From Platynereis dumerilii (lineage: Eukaryota > Annelida > Polychaeta > Phyllodocida > Nereididae), in assembly GCA_026936325.1 (NCBI GenBank), contig JAPTHN010000004.1, positions 33,225,910 to 33,289,909 of the forward strand: a stretch of DNA of 64,000 nucleotides, read 5' to 3'. The notes below the pieces were generated by a model that was not told the DNA's origin, ran no database searches, and saw only the letters and a list, made by a program, of their open reading frames with translations. The position numbers and the translations under genes are program-made. Each line of letters opens with the position of its first letter. Positions within the stretch are counted from its first letter, which is position 1. Below are positions 11,301 to 22,446 of this stretch, piece after piece.

Positions 11301-13596
11301 TTTTCTAGTGATTACCAGAGGAATTGGAGGTTTGTCAGAAATTGCTTGATATATTTATGTCACATCTTATTAGTAAATTTGCGCCATGCGTTTCGCTTCA
11401 AATATATTTGCATTCCCGCATATATTTTGTTGATCACCCCTCGCTCAAGCATAAAAGCATTTTTGCCCGTTTTATTCAAGTTTCGTTAATTTTTGCCAAA
11501 ACCAATTGATTTATATCATTACACCTTAGGTAGTTTGCTTATGACATTTTGCTAGTTAGGCAGATTGAAATATTTAGTATTAGGCATCCAAGATTTCATA
11601 TTGCTTGCTTCTGGGCCACATTATCATGATGGTGTTTATTCAAGTTAGCTTGAGTTTTTAGTATTTAAAAATTTCTAATATTGTGTGATTTTATCCCCAA
11701 CCTTGACTCCCAATACTGGGCTTGAACTGACACAATAATTATTTGAAGAAGAAAGAAGAAATCAATTTATCTCTTTGGCAGAAACTTTGTTTCGTACGCC
11801 TAATTGAGAAAATCTCATATTTCGAAAACACTACAACTCAGAAAATATGAAGACAATGTTTTTTCGAGAGACCATATGGTTCAATTGACAAAATACTAGA
11901 ATCATTATAAAATTATTATCCAATACAAAAACAATGAATTGTCCTTTAGAGTCTTAGACTTATCACAGCATTGCACTGACCTTCTTTCTTGTCAATTTGC
12001 AGGCTGCACCAACTTGTATGGTAATGACACCGCATGTGAATTGTGGGCCAGTAACGGTCAATGCCAGACGAACGCCCCTTGGATGATCACCTACTGCCGA
12101 ATGTCTTGCACTTTCTGTCACGATGACGCTTTGAAAGGACGTAAGTACCAACACCAAATAATATATATATGTTGATTTTGAATTTGTGGTGTTTACAGAT
12201 GATTTCATACATGTAGCGACTGAAACCAAATGTGAAGTTTTTTTGCAAATTCTATTCTTGGTCATAAACCCTGGAACAAGTTAGTTAGGCGGCTTATGCC
12301 ATGCTGAATTAATTTCATCAACAAGAGTTTTCAGTGTAGAAATTAAGAAAACTTTTTTGAATTTTTGCTTTTAATTAATATTTTTGAATTAAAAAATTTC
12401 AAGAGAGCAAAAACAAAGTCCTAAATTGCTATGACTGTTGATTTCCTAAAATTTTGGAGTGTTAGAAAAACATTTTTATTTTTTATCAAAACTTATCCAC
12501 ATACATTTCATTCTCTTTCTGCTATAGATCAATACTTTTGTTTATGACAAAAGATCCACATTGACTCATTAACAGGATATATTATTTTCTCCTTTTTCAG
12601 CTATCGTTGGTCACGCAATTGAACCCGGAGAGATCGCTGATGTCACGAAGGACATGACAATGTTGCTCACCGAATTCAAGAACATCACTGCAGTAAAATT
12701 GACGCATTTCATAGCATTCTTTGTCACTACCGATCCCGTCACTTTACAAATTTGGCGACCCTTTGGTTCTACTTTCCGACTCATGTACGAAAAGAGGGTG
12801 GTCCCCTATGGAAATAATACTGCTCAAACGGTGAGTGTCCTGTTATATTTTACCATTGATAAAATATCTATATAAGGTCAGTGCCCCGATTTGAATGCAA
12901 TTTACTAATGTAAAATATCCAGTGTAGGCCTAATTGTCAAAATCGGATCGTTCTTTAATTTAAAGTCAGTGCAATTCAGTTATGCCTTTTTTGCTTGACC
13001 GCAACTGTAGTTTACCATGCCATACAGTGCACTATTTGTAGGCCTACCCGACTGTGAGAAATTCATGTCATTTAATATCTTATATTTGCACTATCTATAG
13101 ATAAAATTATGGATTGTATTACATTTTGAAGTGCTACTCCGGACCCCTTAATATTTTAGGAGTTGAGTAATTGTTAAGTTCAAATCTTTCTTGAAATAGT
13201 GAAAAGACAGATTTTTTAACCACTAAGTTTACTATTTGTTTTGATATGAGCCACTTCAGGGCAAGTCTAATGCATTAGTTGCATCTGAAAAGTAGCAGAG
13301 ATCTTTTGAAATTTTGACAAATCTGAAATTCATCGACTATTATGGGATATATTTATGTTATGACTTCCATCTTTCAGATCCTGACCACTAACCTCTGCAC
13401 AATCGTCCGAAACGGCGACAGAATTGGTTTTACTACCGACCGAGGGGCGGCAGCACCTATCGCCTATAATTACGACACTACTGCTTTACAGGAACTCACT
13501 TTCTTCAGGAGGAGGACCGCAGCCGGAACTTTTGATTGGTTGGGTCTCCCGTTCAGATTTTCTTTAGCTGCTGGCTATGAGACGGAGCTATGCTGA
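2599..13596 (+). CDS. SUEL-ShK mosaic secreted lectin, 13 coding exons, 5' end missing
   Basis: Exons with GT-AG borders and a continuous frame: 2599-2729, 5138-5321, 5775-5918, 6508-6660, 7015-7146, 7540-7671, 8216-8376, 9088-9190, 9917-10045, 10617-10757, 12003-12140, 12601-12830 and 13378-13596 (stop TGA). About 665 residues are visible. Order: SUEL domain (1-105), second SUEL domain (106-204), seven ShK domains (205-516), unnamed C-terminal domain (517-end). SUEL domains bind galactose or rhamnose, and ShK domains are six-cysteine modules of secreted proteins, so an extracellular glycan-binding role is inferred. The first exon opens inside a codon (phase 1), so at least one upstream exon with the start and signal peptide is missing; I could not find it in bases 1-2598. 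Introns carry several MITEs. The neighbouring minus-strand lectin gene shares the C-terminal domain. Confidence 0.9.
3539..4025. mobile_element. Long-armed foldback element in intron of the SUEL-ShK gene
   Basis: Arms of roughly 230 bp are nearly perfect reverse complements around a short centre (about 3770-3790). They begin ACAGTTGTGCTTGAAAATTA and end at 4022, followed by an (AT)n run. There is no coding content. The arm similarity suggests a recent origin or continuing gene conversion. Confidence 0.8.
4832..5002. mobile_element. Mariner-like MITE, TA-flanked
   Basis: About 170 bp bounded by TACGAGGGGCGTTCAGAAAG and its reverse complement, with TA at both ends as in Tc1/mariner insertions. 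Its inside matches the fragment at 62470-62641. It lies about 135 bp before exon 5138 of the SUEL-ShK gene. Confidence 0.75.
5395..5700 (+). repeat. Pyrimidine-rich low-complexity tract
   Basis: About 300 bp made almost only of degenerate TCTTATC/CCTCATC-type units, lying in the intron between exons 5138-5321 and 5775-5918. Long open frames over it are artefacts of composition. Confidence 0.8.
5775..6660 (+). CDS. SUEL / rhamnose-binding lectin domain 2 (two exons)
   Basis: Exons 5775-5918 and 6508-6660 encode a second SUEL domain. Both signature motifs are intact: YGRED (family YGR) and GDPC (family DPC), followed by YKYLKVAYSC. This domain keeps the residues that contact sugar in described rhamnose-binding lectins. 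Exon phases are 1 at the start, 1 at the inner intron and 1 at the end, so this inner intron differs in phase from that of domain 1 (phase 0). Confidence 0.9.
7015..12140 (+). CDS. Array of seven ShK (ShKT) domains over seven exons
   Basis: Seven six-cysteine ShK domains of about 37-40 residues share a C-x(n)-C-x-x-W-x-x-x-G-x-C-x-x-N-x-x-[WFY]-M-x-x-x-C-x-x-[AS/T]-C-x-x-C pattern. Domains 1, 2, 5, 6 and 7 each fill one exon flanked by phase-1 introns (7015-7146, 7540-7671, 9917-10045, 10617-10757, 12003-12140), the usual mark of growth by exon duplication. Domain 3 and the first part of domain 4 share exon 8216-8376. The rest of domain 4 is in exon 9088-9190, after a phase-0 intron. The family includes potassium-channel-blocking peptides and many metalloprotease-linked modules; nothing here shows channel binding. 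Confidence 0.92.
12601..13596 (+). CDS. Unnamed C-terminal domain of the SUEL-ShK protein (two exons)
   Basis: Exons 12601-12830 and 13378-13596 encode about 148 residues that I do not recognise as a named family. Visible landmarks are VTLQIWRPFG, a phase-0 intron directly after NNTAQT, then RNGDRIGFTTDRG, PIAYNYD, LTFFRRR and a Cys as the last residue before the stop. The pattern of alternating hydrophobic strands suggests a beta-sandwich, which is inference. It aligns by eye with exons 3-5 of the minus-strand neighbour, which has YIQLWQRV, an intron after DSWQT, then ESHRLGLVTFDGERIAVPYD. I found no clear polyadenylation signal close behind the stop. Confidence 0.82.
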
Positions 13597-16138
13597 TCGC
13601 TATTTCAATAGGACTTATATAAATGATTATGGCACTTTACCAGCAGGCAAATATTTTTTGAGGTATTGAGGTATTTCTTATATTTATGAAACAAATTGGA
13701 AATAATCATTGTATCATTTTGTTTTTAAGAAAGTTTCTCTGACAGTTTGGAAAGGGGTTTTTCATTCAAAGGTGTTCAGTTAAGATATTTGTTTTGTTTT
13801 TTGGAAATCGAGTGTTTTATTAGAATTTATTTGACCGAAGACTTTTTAAAAATGCTTAATCCACAATGTTCCAAAGGAATGAAAAAATACTATCGTCTGG
13901 GGTGGGCCACCTCAACTCATACTAAACTTTAAAATAAGGTTTAGTGGAGGGGTTCTTAAAAAATTTGGTCTCTTTGGAGAGCATACATTTAGCTCATACT
14001 ATATGATTTGCATTGCCAAAGGGTCATTATCTCCACTATATTGAAGACTGCAGAAGTTGAGATGGCCCACCCCAGTTTTAAAAAGATCGATGCTGTAAAA
14101 ACATTTATGCCAAAATGCTATAAGAACATCTTTTATGTGTATTTTTAAGGATATTCACTCCTTTTTTACTGTTTATCCTTATATTTTTGCGTCCATCTTT
14201 ATTTTTGTAACATCGCAAGATGAAGCGATATAATTTTGATAAGATCTGTGGCTAAAGCCAGTGAAGGATGCAAACATCTCCATTTGATTACTTATATGGA
14301 AGAATACCAGTGCCTTTTGATACCAAAATGTGCCTTTGTAGTATCAATTATAAATATCTGTAAAAATGTGTAACTTGCTCTTTGAGGTCTTTGATTTGAT
14401 GTATGCATATATTTATTACGAAAATCATTGGTCAAGGAAAACGTAAAATTGAATTATTGTTGATGTGACAGCGTTCTGCCCTGGGGGAATGGTGGTTAGC
14501 AGTGCTGACGCTTTTACCCTTATTTTGGCGTATAATAGAGTGGGAGATCCACTAGGCCCCGCTTCACTTAAAGCCCGAAGCGACCATTAGATTTCTGGGG
14601 GGGGGGGGTGGGTTGGAAAGAAACTCAAAACACCCCCCCTTAATATTAAATGGTCCGCAAATGCTCGATCCCCGTTATGGTCCGCGAATGCTCGTTCTGG
14701 ATCTGCCACCGTATTATATTATTCATTGCCATGTTAACTACCTGATTTATATTCTTAAAGGTATAAAATCACCACATTTAACTTGGTAATCAGTATTATC
14801 AGGGTTTCTTGTTGATTATTCCAACTGCACTGTTTTCTGAAATTTGAGCAATGATTTTTGATGACTTATCGACGTTTGTTTGCTATGACAAAGTCTTGCA
14901 ACCAGATAATTATTACATCTTTGCATTTATTACCATCGCGAAATTAAGATCTCCATCAGAATTTGTTTGAAAAATAAATGCAGAATGTGTGTGAATTTGA
15001 AGCTGATCGAATTGCCGAGAAGAAGATTTATTAAGTATGGAATTCATGTATGAGAAAGATATATATATATATTGAATGAAGGCACTGATAAAAAAAATCG
15101 TCAAAAACATCAGATCTTGATATTTTGTCATCAGTTGATGCATACAAGTTTGAAAAAATAAGGCACAGAATTTTCACAAGGTTTTGTATTATATCCCTTG
15201 TAATCCATTTTATGGTAACACTTACAATGCTTTACAGTAGATTGTAGGTAAATGAATTAATTTGTAATTCGAAATTGGTTTAGAATTTGTGTTATTTTCA
15301 CTGCAATTTTGTCCAATGATGGTAAAGAGTATGTTTAGATTCTGGACTTGTTTATAAATTGTTTGAAGTCCTAAGCATGTTTTCTTTGTTTATGTTTTCA
15401 AAACTTACTAATACTAGTAATGTCATTAAAGGCCTCCCCAGCACCGTCTGTAACCTAAGTAAACATGCTAAATTTGTTAAACATGTTTAGAAACTAAACA
15501 TGTTGTTTACCATCTTGACTTTAAAAATCTCACTATTGTCTTTCAAATATGTTTAGAGATTTATTTTTGTCTTTTTCATTTCATGAAATATTTGTGTTTG
15601 TTATTTTCAGCTTATGTTTAGACATTATTCTTACTAAATTTTGATATTATAGGTTTTACTAACACCTGAGCTTTAAACTGTCTATTTTAGCTGTATTAAC
15701 ATTTTAGTAACATTTACAATTTTTTTCATAAAAATGCCAGACTAGTTACTCCTCCTTGAGTAATGGTATTCCCAAAATATGCAAACTAATTTCAATATTT
15801 TTTTATAAATTGTTATTATTGTCAGACTTGCCTCCCAATACAAGCACTTACGATTATATAATAGCTGATAATTAATGATAAATATTACTAACATTCTTTC
15901 AGGTTCAATAAAAATGATATTGTTCCTAACGGCAATGTGGAATAAATGTATCGACATGAAATATTATTGTTTTTATCATTATTTCAAAAATAATCTACTT
16001 TGGATCAGAGAATTTTTTAAGGTTTTCGGAGGGGCACACCGACGAAACAACCTTAAACTGTTTTGGATCATCAATGTCCACATTTTGCGAAAGTTCGTAC
16101 TTCCCCTGCTGAATCAGAATACCAATAGGCTTTTAACT
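13597..16138. other. Region behind the SUEL-ShK stop; no second gene seen
   Basis: Presumably the 3' untranslated region followed by intergenic DNA. AATAAA-type hexamers occur near 14970 and 15905, but I cannot tell which, if any, is used. A G-run near 14600 and an (AT)n run near 15060 are the only repeats noted. Confidence 0.4.
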
Positions 16139-16505
16139 GTTGAAGTGGCATGTGGAGATGAATAATATTTCAGAAAAAGTCCCATGAAAAGCCAGTGCTG
16201 TCAATAGTATGGGCCTTTTCTTGGTACTGTGTGAAATTTCAAGGTTAGAAGATAAACTTAAACCAATAAGTTTGACATTAAAAGGTACCAAAAATCATTT
16301 TGGTGAGCACCAAAATCTGACAGCAATGCTATTCTAGCTCCAGCAAACAAATTGGGGCCAGACCTGCAGATCCTGTTACATGAGATTACAGGGTTGTAGT
16401 GGACTTTAAGATATAAATTCAAAAACTTTTGGGAATAAAACAACCAGTTTTGCACTGTAGGCAAGTATTTAGGTGAGAAAATGTATCTCCTCATGCCACT
16501 TTAAC
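16139..16505. mobile_element. TIR element, about 367 bp
   Basis: Inverted ends of about 25 bp: GTTGAAGTGGCATGTGGAGA on the left, and on the right the mirror of GTTAAAGTGGCATGAGGAGA. There is no coding capacity. Confidence 0.65.
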
Positions 16506-16857
16506 CTGTTATAAATTACACTTTACTCCGATACCAGTGAGTTAGGTTGTGGAGCATCATTGAGTCAATATCTTTTGTTAAAGATTGTCTGAATGCCATC
16601 TGTGCTGGTAAAATATGTATGAATATTTCATGTATACGGTAATTTAAATTTAAGTAAAATTTCAGGATTAAAGCTCTTAAAAAAGATTAGGTCCATCAGT
16701 TTTATGTAAAATTCAACTTGCAGTAAATTATGATAAACAGATATTTCAGTCAACAGAATTGCAAGTTTAACTTATTTTAAACTGATGTTTAGACATAATG
16801 ATCAATCGTTTTTGATTACATTTTTAAAAGAGTTGATCTTCATATATTGGTAATGAG

Positions 16858-17214
16858 CAGTGGTGTCACTAGAAATGAGAGTTTGGGGGGGGAGGGTTGA
16901 AGCCCCAAAGGTGAGAAGCATTGCCAGAGGCCTGAAGGGTCGAAGCACGAGCCACAACAAAATCCAAAGAACTTCAATAGCTATGGATCTCTGAACACAT
17001 ATTAGATAGATAAACTGCTAAAATGACAACAAATAGTGCATAAAATAGTATGTACAGTGTCTTCTCATGGGCTCTGGTTAGTCAATCACTAATAGTGTCA
17101 TACAAGGAAATTTTTTTTTCCCCCAAGATGTGGGGGGGGGGCCGGGGCGGGGTTGAAAGCTCAATTGGGGGGGGGGGTAAACCCCCTCCAGCCCCGCCTA
17201 GAGTGACACCACTG
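16858..17214. mobile_element. hAT-type MITE with 8-bp target duplication
   Basis: Ends are CAGTGGTGTCACT and its reverse complement. An exact 8-bp direct repeat, GTAATGAG, flanks it at 16850-16857 and 17215-17222. The 8-bp duplication and CAG...CTG ends are typical of hAT transposons. Inside are long G and C runs and no transposase frame. Confidence 0.88.
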
Positions 17215-17222
17215 GTAATGAG

Positions 17223-18632
17223 CTTCAGTAGAATTATCCTCTAGCGGTATGATTATACTAGCGGACCCATTGGATGGGACATCAGATGATAGATGTGAAA
17301 CCCAAAATTAAAAATAAATCTGCATCTCTGTATCAACTTTAGCAATTGAATTTTTCCTATCTACCTATCTATCTTTCTATCTATTTATTCACTGGTTGCT
17401 TGACAGATTGATTGAAGCATCATTAGACAAAATCACCTATTAAAGCCTCTGAAGTTCTTATATCAATTACTGTAAAGACAACCTGCCACCCTCATGGACA
17501 TTCTCATAACTCAGGGCTTCTACGTTTTGTGGTAGGTGAATGCTCATAGATGGAAAATTCACACACTGCAAAGAACTTGATCCAGTTCAGGTCACTAAGA
17601 GCTCTGTCAAGAACTAAGCCAATCATGGCTCAAACCGTGGTCTGCTGTGCTAAAATGGCGATCTAAAGAAGTTGTCTGTAGAAGCTTCATATGGCATTCA
17701 CTGACCCGTGACAACTTCTTCACACATCCCTCTTGATTGTTTAACATCCAAAGAAGGAATATCAGCCATGATTGAAGCTTGGCAGGCCGAGATACATGAA
17801 ATATGTGTTCCTCTAGAAGTCCCTGTTTTAGCTGATCTAGCAATATATATTAGCTTGTGCAATGCCCTGCAATTCTGTGAGTCTGTAGCTTGGTTGCCCC
17901 CCTGGTGTTGAAATGTCTGTGAAGGTCACTGCTAGAAATTTCTGCCATTTTATTTGCAGAAAGTGATAGAAATTCTGAACAATATGCATTCATTGGTTTG
18001 CTTGGATTAAAAAACACAATAAATTGTGTCCACTGTTGGTCTATTAGATAAAAGTTTAAAACAATTTTTTTCATATGCTCGACGACCAACTTTTCTTGCC
18101 CAAAAACCCCCATAGGTGTGCAAGCAAGAACCGTTGAATATTGATTTTGTATTCATGACGATTTAAGAACACTACACCAAGAATTATAAATCTAATTTAT
18201 TAACTCAAATATAAAACCAAACTTTCAACAATCGAATTAAGACCACAACATTATCCAGGACTTTCAACATGATTAATAAATTAACATTAAAAAAAAGAAA
18301 AACTACAATTTCTTTGTAAGTTACAATGTCATTCACTAGGCATCCAGTCCAAATTCACAATTCACTAACTCAAATATAGTTGTAAGGAATACTATGCTTA
18401 TTTACACTTTAAAATATGAATATATACAATGATAATATGTGTAATATTCTAAGGTAATAATAACACATTTTGGTATATATTATACCTATAGCTGTTAAAA
18501 AGCAAATAAAATGAAAGACTTATGTTAATACAAGCATGTACACAACAATATGGAAAATATATCATTTGAATATACTTCTGTCAGTTTGTGTGAGTGTAAA
18601 TTCATATATAAATGATATCATGTTTTTATGAA
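17223..18632. other. Intergenic, nothing firm
   Basis: A short TATC microsatellite lies near 17355-17392. The frames on both strands around 17607-18113 show no recognisable domain and no supported splice pattern. Confidence 0.4.
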
Positions 18633-18880
18633 TACACCGAAAAAAAGGTTTGTGTGAGACAGAAAAATCGAACGTTAGCTGGTGGATGTATAAAATTTTG
18701 TGCAAATGCAGACAAAAGGTAAGTGTATATTTGACATTTCATTAATCAAATCACTCAAAAACTTGATGAGGATAGGCAACTTCCTTGGCGTAAAAATGTT
18801 GTCCGTTATACACTAAATTTTGAACAGACACTAGCTCATGTTCGTTTTGTAGGTTTTACAGAAACTCTTTTTTCAGTGTA
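18633..18880. mobile_element. TIR element, short member of a family shared with 51157-52232
   Basis: Ends are TACACCGAAAAAAAGGTTTG and the mirror of TACACTGAAAAAAGAGTTTC, followed inside by CGAACGTTAGCTGG. The same start and ACGAATGTTAGCTGG appear at 51157-51213, so the two are one family. Confidence 0.65.
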
Positions 18881-19584
18881 GAGTGAATATATTATATAAT
18901 TTCTAATGGCACATAAGGGTATACATAACTTTGCAGTTTCAAGACATTTTCAAACGAAGCAACGAAATATTTTATTTGTATTGGCAAAAACTTCATAAAA
19001 TTTTATTTTTCACCAATTTGAATAGCTACTTTCTATGAATTATGTCACTTTTTTCTGAAGCAATTGAATTGAATTTTGCAACTGTTTTGAAAGCTCAATG
19101 GTCACAAAGTCAAATACAGGGCACCTTCCAAAACTAATTAGAATACTTTTCAGCATTTTGCAAATCAACCTAGTAGCACCATCAACTTGCAAACAGGGGT
19201 GTCATTTTCAAAAAATGTGATGAGACATTTATACACAATTTTTTCAAAATTTCTGCTTGTTTCCAATAAAAGTTTTGTCAGCTCTGATTTTTTTACTCCT
19301 TGTTTTGATGTTGTTGCAACCAAAAATAATCCACAAAGAGAGCAATTGAGTATTTATAAATACAATTTAAAAATAATTTTACAAGTATAAATTAACCATG
19401 GTACTTGTCTGATAATGGTAATGTAAATCTATAAAAATCACAAAAATAAAGATTTTGATACACAATTAAAAGTTGTAATTTACAATACTACAAAATATTT
19501 GAATGTGCGCACGCATCGACCACAGTAAGAATAATTTGTTCTCTCATAAAGTAGATTTGTTGTCCCATAAAGTAGTGCTTCCCT

Positions 19585-22446
19585 CTAGAGACAGTTCTTG
19601 GCTCTCTTGCAGATGAATGGATACCGCTCTCGACAATCCACGTTTTCCCAGTTGAATGTCTTGTTCCGGAAGACCTGAAAAAATAAAATTGAAATTTATT
19701 AAATTAAAAATTTCATGAACTTATTGAACAATGGATTTCCATGGTTTTGATTGCAATACGTACATTATTATTTGCCCAAAAGAGAGAAAATATAAAAAAT
19801 TGCAAATAAACATCAAAATAGTATGTATACTGTAATTTGATGTAAAACCAGGATGCCTAACCAACATTGCATCAAATATTATAGGAATACAGAAAATTTT
19901 TACTGTAAAATATTGGAAATTTCGGGGAATTTTGACGACAATCTATGATTTGTTGTGTCGTTTGATCCGAGAAGCTAACAATCAATTATATCTGACCTAT
20001 AAAGGAGCTCTACCCTATGTTTTTGTGCAAGATATTACAAACCTTAAGGACAATGCAAGTTTCAAGCTCAACATCCACCAAGCGAGGGAATCCGGGTGCC
20101 CAGTTCCTGTAGGGCATGGCTTTACGCAACAGCAGCTTCTCATCAAACCACACCCAATCGCCAAGCTTCTGGCTGTACAACCCGGAGGTCCACACCGTCT
20201 TCTCTTGTTCTCCGGCTGAAAGGTTAAGGAGAGATTTAATATAATCAAGATATAGTAAGCCATGAAGTAATTGGGAGAGATATATTTGAATATAATCAAG
20301 ACATACTAAGCTGGGAAGTAATTGAGAAAGATGTAATTGAACACAATCAAGACATACTAAGCTGTGAAGTAATTGAGAAAGATGTAATTGAACACAATCA
20401 AGACTTACTAAGCTGGGAAGTAATTGAGAAAGATGTTATTGAACATAAGCAAGACATACTAAGCTGTGAAGTAATTGAGAAAGATGTAATTGAATTTAAT
20501 CAAGATATACTTAGCTGGGAAGTAATTGAGAAAGATGTAATTGAATATAATCAAGACATATTAAGCCAATTGGGAGAGATGTAATTGAACACAATCAAGA
20601 CATACTAAAGCTGGGAAGTAATTGAGAAAGATGTAATTGAATTTAATCAAAACATACTTAGCTGGGAAGTAAATGAGAAAGATGTAATTGAATATAATCA
20701 AGACATACTAAGCCATAAAGTAATTGGGAGAGATGTAATTGAACATAATCAAGACATACTAAGCTGGGAAGTAATTGAGAAAGATGTAATTGAACACAAT
20801 CAAGACATACTGAAGCTGGGAAGTAAATGAGAAAGATGTAATTGAATTTAATCAAGACATACTAAGTCATAAAGTAATTGGGAGAGATGTAATTGAATAT
20901 AATCAAGACATACTAAGCCATGAAGTAATTGAGAAAGATGTAATTGAATATAATCAAGACATCCTAAGCCATAAAGTAAATTTGGAGAGATGTAATTGAA
21001 TACAATCAAGACTTACTAAGCCATGTAGTAATTTGGGAGAGATATATTAGAAGATAATCGCGACATACTAAGCTTTTAATTATTTGTGAGAGATGTAATT
21101 GAAGATAAATTGAGACATACTAGGCTGGGAAGTCATTGGGAGAGATTTAATCAAACATTATCAAGACATACTAAGCTGGGAAGTTATTGGGATATAAGTT
21201 ATCGAACCATAATCAATATTTACTAAGCTGTTTTAAAAATCAGCCATTAAGACAAATTGCTTGACTTTTGTTTTATAGGTTTCAGTGACCACAATCAGAC
21301 AGACAAGGTTTGTGAAATTGGCCTTCAAATGCCTTTTGTTAAATAAAACAATAAGATGTCTAACACCATACAAATATGTACATAAACATAAGGCACTCTA
21401 TGATACTCACCAGCAAAGGTTTCTAGGATTTGTGAGACAATAAAGGCTTCTTCTTCCTCATCCTCAAGAAACAGAGGGAGGGATTTGTTGGTGTCATGAC
21501 AGGTCAATGCTGCCTCTCCATAGGACATACGGGTCATGTTCATGAACCTAGAAGAAACAGAAACATTGTCAGAAATTAGTGATGCACTGATGCTAGATTA
21601 TTATTAATTGTTGGTCACAGAAATTCATCTAATTTGCAAACAAACCAGAAAATATGTCATCAGGTGGGCTTCACAAAAGACAAAAATTCAGTGAAATCGG
21701 AGTGATGTTTTCTATATCCCTCCCTCTCCTCCCATTTCTTCACGGGTGTTATGCTAGTATTGTACAATGTACACTACGCTTCTGTTTATACTCTGACACT
21801 AGTGATGTTGGTTGCGGAGCAACATTGAATCAAGAAATATAATATTTGGCCAGTGATTATCTAAATGTCAGCTATGCCTACCAAAAGGGCTGCGTATTGG
21901 CAAAATGTTCAATGACATTATATAAGTGCTTAATAAAGATCTAATCGATCTTTTATGAAGTGAAAAACTGTTCCCTGGGTCACCGAATGCCCCCCAATGA
22001 CTCAGTGGGGCCCTTGTCCTTGAATCCAAAGACTTTATACATTTATCGTCATCATACTATTTCCTTAGCGAAGGGGGCGACAATTTAATAATTCGGGGGG
22101 CTTGAAGTTTCCCTCGGCGGGAAATTTCTTAATTTCACGGTAATGGCGGCCATAGTTATTTATTTCAAGCGCAAAAAACCCCTGAATATTCATTCCCAAA
22201 TCAAGCATTGACTTATTGAAAAATGCGCCCTCCAGAAATTATTTATTTCAAGACCACCCAAAAAGAAGTTATTTATTTCACCAAAACTGAGCAAGATATT
22301 ATTTATTTCAAAAACACTCCAAGCCCTCCCTTATTATAAAGATTAAATGGTGGCCCACTTATGAGTAATCCAAACCAACCTGTAACAATATCCAAGTCCG
22401 TATTGACCTTGAATGAATCCACCTGGGCACCGTCCAGTAATCAAAG
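19585..22446 (-). CDS. C-type lectin domain (exons 9-12)
   Basis: Exons 22446-22380, 21547-21411, 20215-20043 and 19674-19585 encode a long-form C-type lectin domain. It has the extra N-terminal Cys pair (CPGGF, GYCYR), then ALTCHD, VWTSGL in the WIGL position, ETCIVL, and the terminal VDCRERYPFICKR. The usual calcium/sugar motifs are altered. NWAPGFP lies where EPN or QPD would be, and NWENVDC takes the WND position. Calcium-dependent sugar binding of the standard kind is therefore doubtful. A 1-kb minisatellite sits in the intron between exons 10 and 11. Confidence 0.9.

Noticed and set aside
20658-20855. 65-codon minus-strand frame with 17-residue repeats
   Set aside because: Produced by the 51-bp intronic minisatellite.
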